Assembly: GCA_905250025.1 (NCBI GenBank) | Contig: CAJNOJ010000136.1 | Location: 66,902 to 130,901 of the forward strand | DNA from: Adineta ricciae | Taxonomy: Eukaryota > Rotifera > Eurotatoria > Adinetida > Adinetidae | Reading direction: 5' to 3' | DNA: 64,000 nt | In this document: piece after piece, positions 58,363 to 64,000 of the stretch | Position numbering within the stretch: the stretch's first letter is position 1 | How the letters are laid out: every line of letters starts with the position of its first letter | Translations under genes and position numbers: made by a program | The notes under the pieces: model-generated | Database searches by the model: none | Told to the model about the DNA's origin: nothing | What the model saw: only the letters and a program-made list of their open reading frames with translations

Positions 58363-60252
58363 ATGAGTTCGTCAAGTAGTTCACCATCGAAATCCAACGC
58401 TCTCGAAACAATTAAAACCTATCGTGTCTCAGAGTTACAAGTGTGTGATTGATGTTTTTCGTCAAACAAAAGAAACCTGTTTCATTCTTTCATCCTCATT
58501 TAGGCCTTACTCCATTTTGCTGATCTTTCTCGCCAAGGACAAAAACGTGATTTACTTCAACGCTGTAAAATACTCATCAGTTCAAATTTTACTCCACAGT
58601 TAGCAAATAAAATCCAACAAATCAATAATACTCGAACACGCTCATCTCGATCAAATCATGTGTCGTCGTCAACATCATCATCCTCTCGACATCAACCAAT
58701 TGTTCTCCCGAAAACACCACCCATCGAAGTCCTCCCACAACCAAACCACATTCAGTTCACAAGTTTACCATTCTTCGAAAAAATGCGTACAATTGAATGT
58801 GCAAATATGCCTATTGATTGGCATACATTTACTCCGATTCGTTTTGTCTTGAATGAAACAGATATTGATTTGATACGGAAAAATACGGCGAAAGTTTTTC
58901 TTCGTATTGCACCAACAGTCGTTTCGGAAAGGCATAACGATATTTTACCACCATATTTATTCGTGCAGTGCAATGTAAGTTCCCATCATTTTCTAAGAAA
59001 CTTATTTTCATTCGATTTTCGTCCTAGAATCAACCTGTTATTAATAACAATGTGTCCAAACAAGTCGGTTCGCAAGCACATTCGATATCATTTCCCACAG
59101 ATTTGACAGATAAAATCATATTGAAAGCAAATGCCAGTAATACGTTGACATTTGTTTGGTTACAATCACCAACGACAATGTCGTTTAAAAATCTACCTCG
59201 ATCGTATACATTGGCGATTCATTTAGTGCATTGCGTCTCAATGAATACCATTTTCGATCTAATTGTTAAACGAGAACCATTTATTAACAAAACAGATCAT
59301 GACAGTGACATCGAAATCGAAGATTTAGGATTAATGACAACGCGGCATCGAGTATCATTAATTTGTCCAATATCACAAGCATTGATCGTTGTACCGGCAA
59401 AATCGGCGCATTGCTCACACCCAACGTGTTTTGATTTGAAATCTTTCTTACAAATGAATCAACGACGTTTGCAATGGACATGTCCATTATGTAAAAAATC
59501 GGCATCGTACGATTCACTAAGAGTTGATGCACATTTGCACAATGTTCTTGCGAATGTTCCACCACATTGTTCAACAGTGGAAATCGATTCAGCAGCTGGT
59601 TGTCAATATATATTAGATAGTGTAAAACAAGAAAAATTCGATGTGATCGCTCCGACGCATGCACAGATCAATCCTGAAGATGCGGAAGTATACAATTCGT
59701 CGACGAGTAAGTTGATATTTGTGAACCAAAGATTTTTTTCTTACACAAGATTTTCTGATGATTTTAGGATCTCGTCGTCAATCTGCTGAAAGTGATTGTA
59801 TTGTTCTTTCATCTGGTAGTGAAAGTGAAGATGAAACAAATGATTCTTCACCGATTGTTTCTCCTACACATCAACAAAACGGTGAGATCAATAAACTCTC
59901 TGATACACCAGATCAATCGTCTCACTCGACAAATTCAATCCCTTCTCCAAGCATATCCAACACCGACGATGTGAATTATTGGGACGACGTTGCTCAAATC
60001 ACATACGAACTATCACCCAACCGAACTGATGAAAATTGTAATCGAAAGCGTTCGAATAGTTCCTCATCATCTGTCTTATCCTCAGCATCGCTGTCTTCAT
60101 CAACAGCATCAGCATCGTCAAAATCACATGATGATCGTCATCGCAGGAAAAGAAACAAACAATCGTCAACATCCAAGACGCAAACAGCTGATATAGAAAT
60201 TATCACACTTTCCTCAAGTGACAGTAGTAATGATGATGATCAACTAACATAG
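58363..60252 (+). CDS. PIAS: PIAS-family SUMO E3 ligase
   Basis: Four exons (58363-58440, 58504-58974, 59028-59706, 59768-60252) give 570 residues. An N-terminal SAP-like helix region is YRVSELQALLHFADLSRQGQ. The PINIT domain follows (LPFFEKMRTIECANMPIDWH, ILPPYLFVQCN, FKNLPRSYTLAIHLV). The SP-RING is RVSLICPISQALIVVPAKSA, CSHPTCFDLKSFLQMN, WTCPLC. Two acidic SUMO-interacting motifs are CIVLSSGSESED and IEIITLSSSDSS at the very end, with a Ser-rich tail between. PIAS proteins transfer SUMO to chromatin and transcription factors. It is head-to-tail with a SUMO isopeptidase-like gene 395 bases downstream. Confidence 0.95.
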
Positions 60253-60646
60253 GTTGTGCTGTTCGTTTTCTTCTATTCGAATCGACATATATTTTTCTTT
60301 TTCGCTCGTATGTCTTCACTATTTTTTTTTCATACGGTTGTACATGCAGAGCGTTATATACATATTGTGTACTCATATATTCTATATTATCTCTTGATTC
60401 GTCGAAGTGTTAGGTGAATAAACAGCAAGAAATAGAGAATAATACACACATAAAGAATCAAGAATAAATTGGATGAGGTGTTTTGTCTTTATATTTAATG
60501 TTGCATTCTAGATTTTTTTGTAAATCAAAGACATTAATGGATAATGATATGCACTAAAACTAAATCTGACGATGCACGAAGCTAATTTTTCATGTTCAAT
60601 CGAAACTGGCATGCCAATCGTTTGTTTCTTTTAGATTAATTTTAAC
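60253..60646. other. Intergenic region between PIAS and DeSI-1-like gene
   Basis: T-rich, with GTGAATAAA-like strings near 60415-60470 serving as probable PIAS polyadenylation signals. It also includes the DeSI promoter. No gene. Confidence 0.6.
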
Positions 60647-62420
60647 ATGTCGGATTTTACATCCGTTAAATTGTATATTTATGATATTTCATTTGGTCTT
60701 GCAAGTGCATACGGTTCAAGTTTACTTGGTAATCGATTGTAATTAGATCTACTTTCTTGAATCAATATTAATGCGAATTTAGGTAAACAAATTGATGGTG
60801 TTTGGCATACAGGAGTTGGTGTACTTGGTCGCGAGTATCTGTTTGGTTCTAGTGGAGTTTCATATACAACTCCTGAAGAAATCTTTCGGCAAGGTTTGGC
60901 GCCTAAACCTAATGTGTAAGTGTGAATTTTCTTGAGAATACGTCTCCAATTGATTTTCTTAGGAAAGAACTTGGTCGTACGAAGAAAACGCTCGCTGAGA
61001 TACAGACATGGGTTAGAGAAAAAAGTTCAAGTAGTTTCCGGTAGGTTAAGTTTAGAAACAAATGTTTCGTGACATGTAATCATGAAATTATTTTAGTGGT
61101 GATCGATACGAACTACTTGACTGGAATTGTAATAACTTCAGCGATGAATTTACCAAGTTTCTTCTCGATAGTTCAACTTCCTTGATCCCCGAAGAGATTC
61201 TTGAATTACCAAGATTTGTCAAAACAACGTAACATCATCGAATATTTTTCTTCTGCCGTTCTTACCTTCAGCTTTTGTCTTTTAGACCATTGGGAAGAAT
61301 GCTTCTCTCATTTCTGAACAAAGATCCAATATCCATTGCACAACAAACTGGAACCAATAATACATTTGCTGATACCTCTGTGCATGTGATGCCATCAGCC
61401 ACCAATAGTAATACAAAACTAGACAAAGTTCCAGCTCGACATTGTATTCTGCCAACAATGGACAAATTAACACCGCGTGTAGATTTAATAGAACAAAAAT
61501 GTAATCGAACATTGTCTGTTAATGAAAAAGAACAATTGAAAGAGATTGACCAGTTACTTCGACCAGATGGAAATAGTTCGCCTTTATTAACTCGAAGTCA
61601 CATCGCGCTTTTGAGTAGGACGAATATTAGAATGAATCTTGTGGAAATTGTTGTTTTTCGTGTTTTAGTTTCTTTGATGGTCAATTCGATTGAAGACGCA
61701 TCCGGTCAAAAGATAGTTCTCGAAGTTCTTCAGTTACTGTCGGAATATGAATTTGTTATTAAGATTCTCAACGAACTTAAAGGACAAGAATCTCCAGTAG
61801 AACTTTTGAAAGGTTTATCGGAACAACCAGAACCAATTCAAATCGAATTTTTACGTTGGGTAAGGAAAAACGACGATCAAACACGAATGACTTCCTTTTC
61901 ATGTCTAGTTCTCTTCCATTGCTGCCACATCGAATGGACGAACCATGCTAATTGATATCCAAGATGATATTGCACCGATATTTACCGATTCCATTCATAA
62001 CGAAACAACATCCAGTAAGGTTAAATATGAAATCATCATAGTTTTACATAATCTTTTATGTATCAACACGGATACTCGAGTAAGATCGAGAACTTTTCTC
62101 ACACTGACATCGAATGTATATGTTTTGTTTGATTTTAGTTAAGCTTTATGAATTCCATATCGATCGGATCAGCTATAGTTCAATATATGACCACTCCAGT
62201 GAATGGAGATGAAGCAGAAGTTTATTTGGCTGTATTTATTGCATTAGCTGATGCCGAAAAAGACGTGAGTTTATTTGTCTAATCAATACAGATTATTAAA
62301 ATCTTTCTTTAGCTTTACGGCATTGCTCAAGCAATGGATTTTGCTCCAGATTATTACTCATCGATTGTTGGATGTCAGCCATTAATTGAAAAGATAAAAA
62401 CCAATTTCCAAAATGTCTGA
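60647..62420 (+). CDS. DESI1: DeSI-1-type PPPDE peptidase with long C-terminal extension
   Basis: Eight exons (60647-60728, 60783-60915, 60963-61040, 61097-61228, 61286-61859, 61909-62079, 62139-62264, 62313-62420) sum in frame to 467 residues. The PPPDE domain lies at about residues 1-165. The catalytic His is in GVWHTGVGVLG and the catalytic Cys in LLDWNCNNFSDEF. FGSSGVSYTTPEEIF, ELPRFVKTTPLGRMLLSFL complete the DeSI-1 fold. DeSI-1 removes SUMO from certain substrates. Human DESI1 stops after this domain. Here about 290 more residues form a helical, ARM-like region (IVVFRVLVSLMVNSIED, VLEVLQLLSEYEFVIKIL, YEIIIVLHNLLCINTDTR), ending IEKIKTNFQNV. Some fungal PPPDE proteins carry a PUL domain, and this could be one; I cannot confirm. 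Confidence 0.92.
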
Positions 62421-62737
62421 AGCATTTCAATCTTGTTTGTGTTTTTTTTTCAAATCAAATCCAAGGAACATTCTTTTAAACATGAACCGACAGAAAACCT
62501 TTTTTTTCTCTTATTTCTATAAATAATATATTTATTGAGTTAAAAAAATGTATTCGATTTATTTTCAATTCGATCACAAAGCACAAGACAATAGAAAAAA
62601 GACGTGTATCAATCGGCCACAGTTGAGATTATGCTAAAAGAAATAGACAAAATATGAATGAGGATCAAATCTGAAACTAAAGTTTGAAGGAAGGGAACAA
62701 CGATTGACGTCACAAAACAGTGATTACTACATTCACC
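62421..62737. other. 3' intergenic region of a convergent pair
   Basis: Between the DeSI stop (plus) and the NDPK-protein stop (minus). AT-rich with AATAATATATTTATTG-like sequence near 62520. No gene. Confidence 0.55.
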
Positions 62738-64000
62738 TTAATGAATGCTTGTATCATGTTGAGAGGAACGATGGGTTCTTCTTGAAGTGATAGACACTAT
62801 ACTCTCAACACTTTTCCTCTGTAGATATGCTAGATTTGAAAGCAAAATGAAGAAAATTGGTTTTGATTTCGTTAAATGGATTGTTATTTTTTTAGAGAAA
62901 AAACAAATTCATTTTTCTATCGTACCGTGTTCTTCTTTGTCTAAGTCTCCAAAGATCATATGAATGTCGTCTTTCGCTTGTTGGACATTTGGAGAAATAT
63001 CGACGGCGTTATGAACAAGATCTTTACCATACATAGCACGGAGACTACCATCATCAAAACATGAATATGTATGACAATGAGGGATCGGAGAAGAACTGAC
63101 CTGGTTGGTGCTGTTTCCGATGCTTTAGCGGGTTCTTCTGGTCCGACAACTTCGTGCCAACTTTTGCTTGCGTCTTCTTTGACTAAAACTAATAACTCTG
63201 ATGGTGCACTAGAATTGAAACGGTATTAACAACTGTATAAAAAGATTTTTCGAACAAACCTAGTCATGTAGTGGATGAGTTCGTCATAGTATTCTTTGCC
63301 GTGATGTGCATGTTGAAGTTTTGTCGCTTGTTCTTGTGTCAATGTTAGTGTTTTGCGAGCCATAACAAAGAAATGAGCTTTTCGAAAAGCATCGACAATC
63401 TCCGCTAGAATTATCAGTCGTATTAATCTATCAGATCTAATGTTTAGTATCTACCTCGTTGCTGGTCAGTTAGACCAGGTTTTAGAACAACCAATATGCG
63501 TTCCTCAGGAAAGAAGAATTGTAAATTACGATTAACTTCAGTACGTGATCCCGGTGCATGCAACGAGTTGATTTTAGCATCAACAATATCGAAATCATGA
63601 CGAAATCTAGAGTAGACAAATACGTGGAGTTTTATGTCGAATGATCAATCTTACGTTCCAGTTGCCTCTTTGATACGAGCCTTGTCAGCTGGACCAAGTA
63701 AAGTACGAAAACCTTGTATAGCATCTTTCTTCGTCAAATACAACGCTAATGATGGTCCACTAAGAAAGAAGACTGAACAATAGTCAATAGGCGTCTTCTC
63801 ATGTTGCTACCTGGTCATTTCTTTGATGAGATCTTGGTAGAATGGCTCGTTTTTCTTTTCTGCGTAGAATTGCTCTGCTTGTGCTTGAGTTAATTGAACT
63901 TCTGCAGTACGTGTAACACTGAAACCACTCTCTTGGATTCGTTTCACTATTGCATCTAAACACGGGGAGAAAGTTTGATTTTAAAAGAAACGTTAGCTAT
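62738..64000 (-). CDS. Multi-NDPK-domain protein (NME8/TXNDC3-like), 5' part outside the window
   Basis: The 3' portion of a minus-strand gene. It contains parts of two or more nucleoside diphosphate kinase-like modules. The upstream module has GFSVTRTAEVQLTQAQAEQF, YQDLIKEMTSGP, LLGPADKARI, INSLHAPGS and ends FFFPEERILVVLKPGL. The next has FRKAHFFVMARKTLTL, YDELIHYMTS, VVGPEEPAKASETAP, LRAMYGKDLVHNAVDISPN, and the tail ends in a Ser/Arg stretch (RRTHRSSQHDTSIH). Repeated NDPK modules of this kind occur in NME8 and related ciliary proteins, usually after a thioredoxin domain. That domain would lie beyond 64000. The final module lacks the active-site His. Last exon acceptor near 62830, stop at 62738. 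Confidence 0.85.

Overview
The window looks like nuclear DNA of a small, gene-dense, intron-rich invertebrate. It is AT-rich, has GT-AG introns mostly about 50-70 bases long, and carries metazoan genes: type IV collagen, tropomodulin, stum, TEX2, RASGEF1, LRP11-like, Golgi alpha-mannosidase II, PIAS and myo-inositol oxygenase. A bdelloid rotifer is my best guess, from compactness, intron style and near-identical allele-like copies at the left end. That is inference; the sequence has no species marker. No ribosomal RNA, tRNA, CRISPR array, operon or recognisable transposon was seen.

Left end (1-13.0 kb): a near-identical 1.3-kb direct duplication contains the signal-peptide exon of a type IV collagen gene. 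Between the copies lies a short inverted fragment of a later exon of that gene, ending beside the only ambiguous base (N, 1408) that I noticed. The collagen gene then runs to 13,027 in about 85 tiny exons and ends in a complete NC1 domain.

13.9-24.1 kb: a metallo-beta-lactamase-like protein (+), a RING protein (-) and a small secreted protein (-), which is divergent from a methyltransferase (+). Then come a stum/SPEC3 homologue (-) and a TEX2-like SMP lipid-transfer protein (-).

24.7-47.6 kb: an intronless ACC synthase-like PLP enzyme (+). After it, on the minus strand, come RASGEF1, MIOX, a Ly6/quiver-type GPI protein, alpha-mannosidase II, a MANSC-LDLa membrane protein (LRP11-like), tropomodulin and a Cys-rich GPI-type protein. 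The last is divergent from an intronless single-pass membrane protein (+).

48-64 kb: an RBPMS/couch-potato RNA-binding gene (-) spans 7.5 kb and has three phase-matched candidate first exons and two possible C-termini. A 2.8-kb stretch without a clear gene follows. Then PIAS, a SUMO E3 ligase, lies head-to-tail with a DeSI-1-type SUMO isopeptidase that has a long C-terminal extension. Last is the 3' part of a multi-NDPK-domain protein (NME8-like, -) cut by the window edge.

Exon joins were made by hand from splice sites, reading-frame phase and family similarity recalled from memory. No alignment or search was run. I found no convincing new defence or mobile system. The most unusual items are the left-end rearrangement, the collagen exon structure, the RBPMS promoter array, the extended DeSI protein beside PIAS, and the intronless ACC synthase-like gene.
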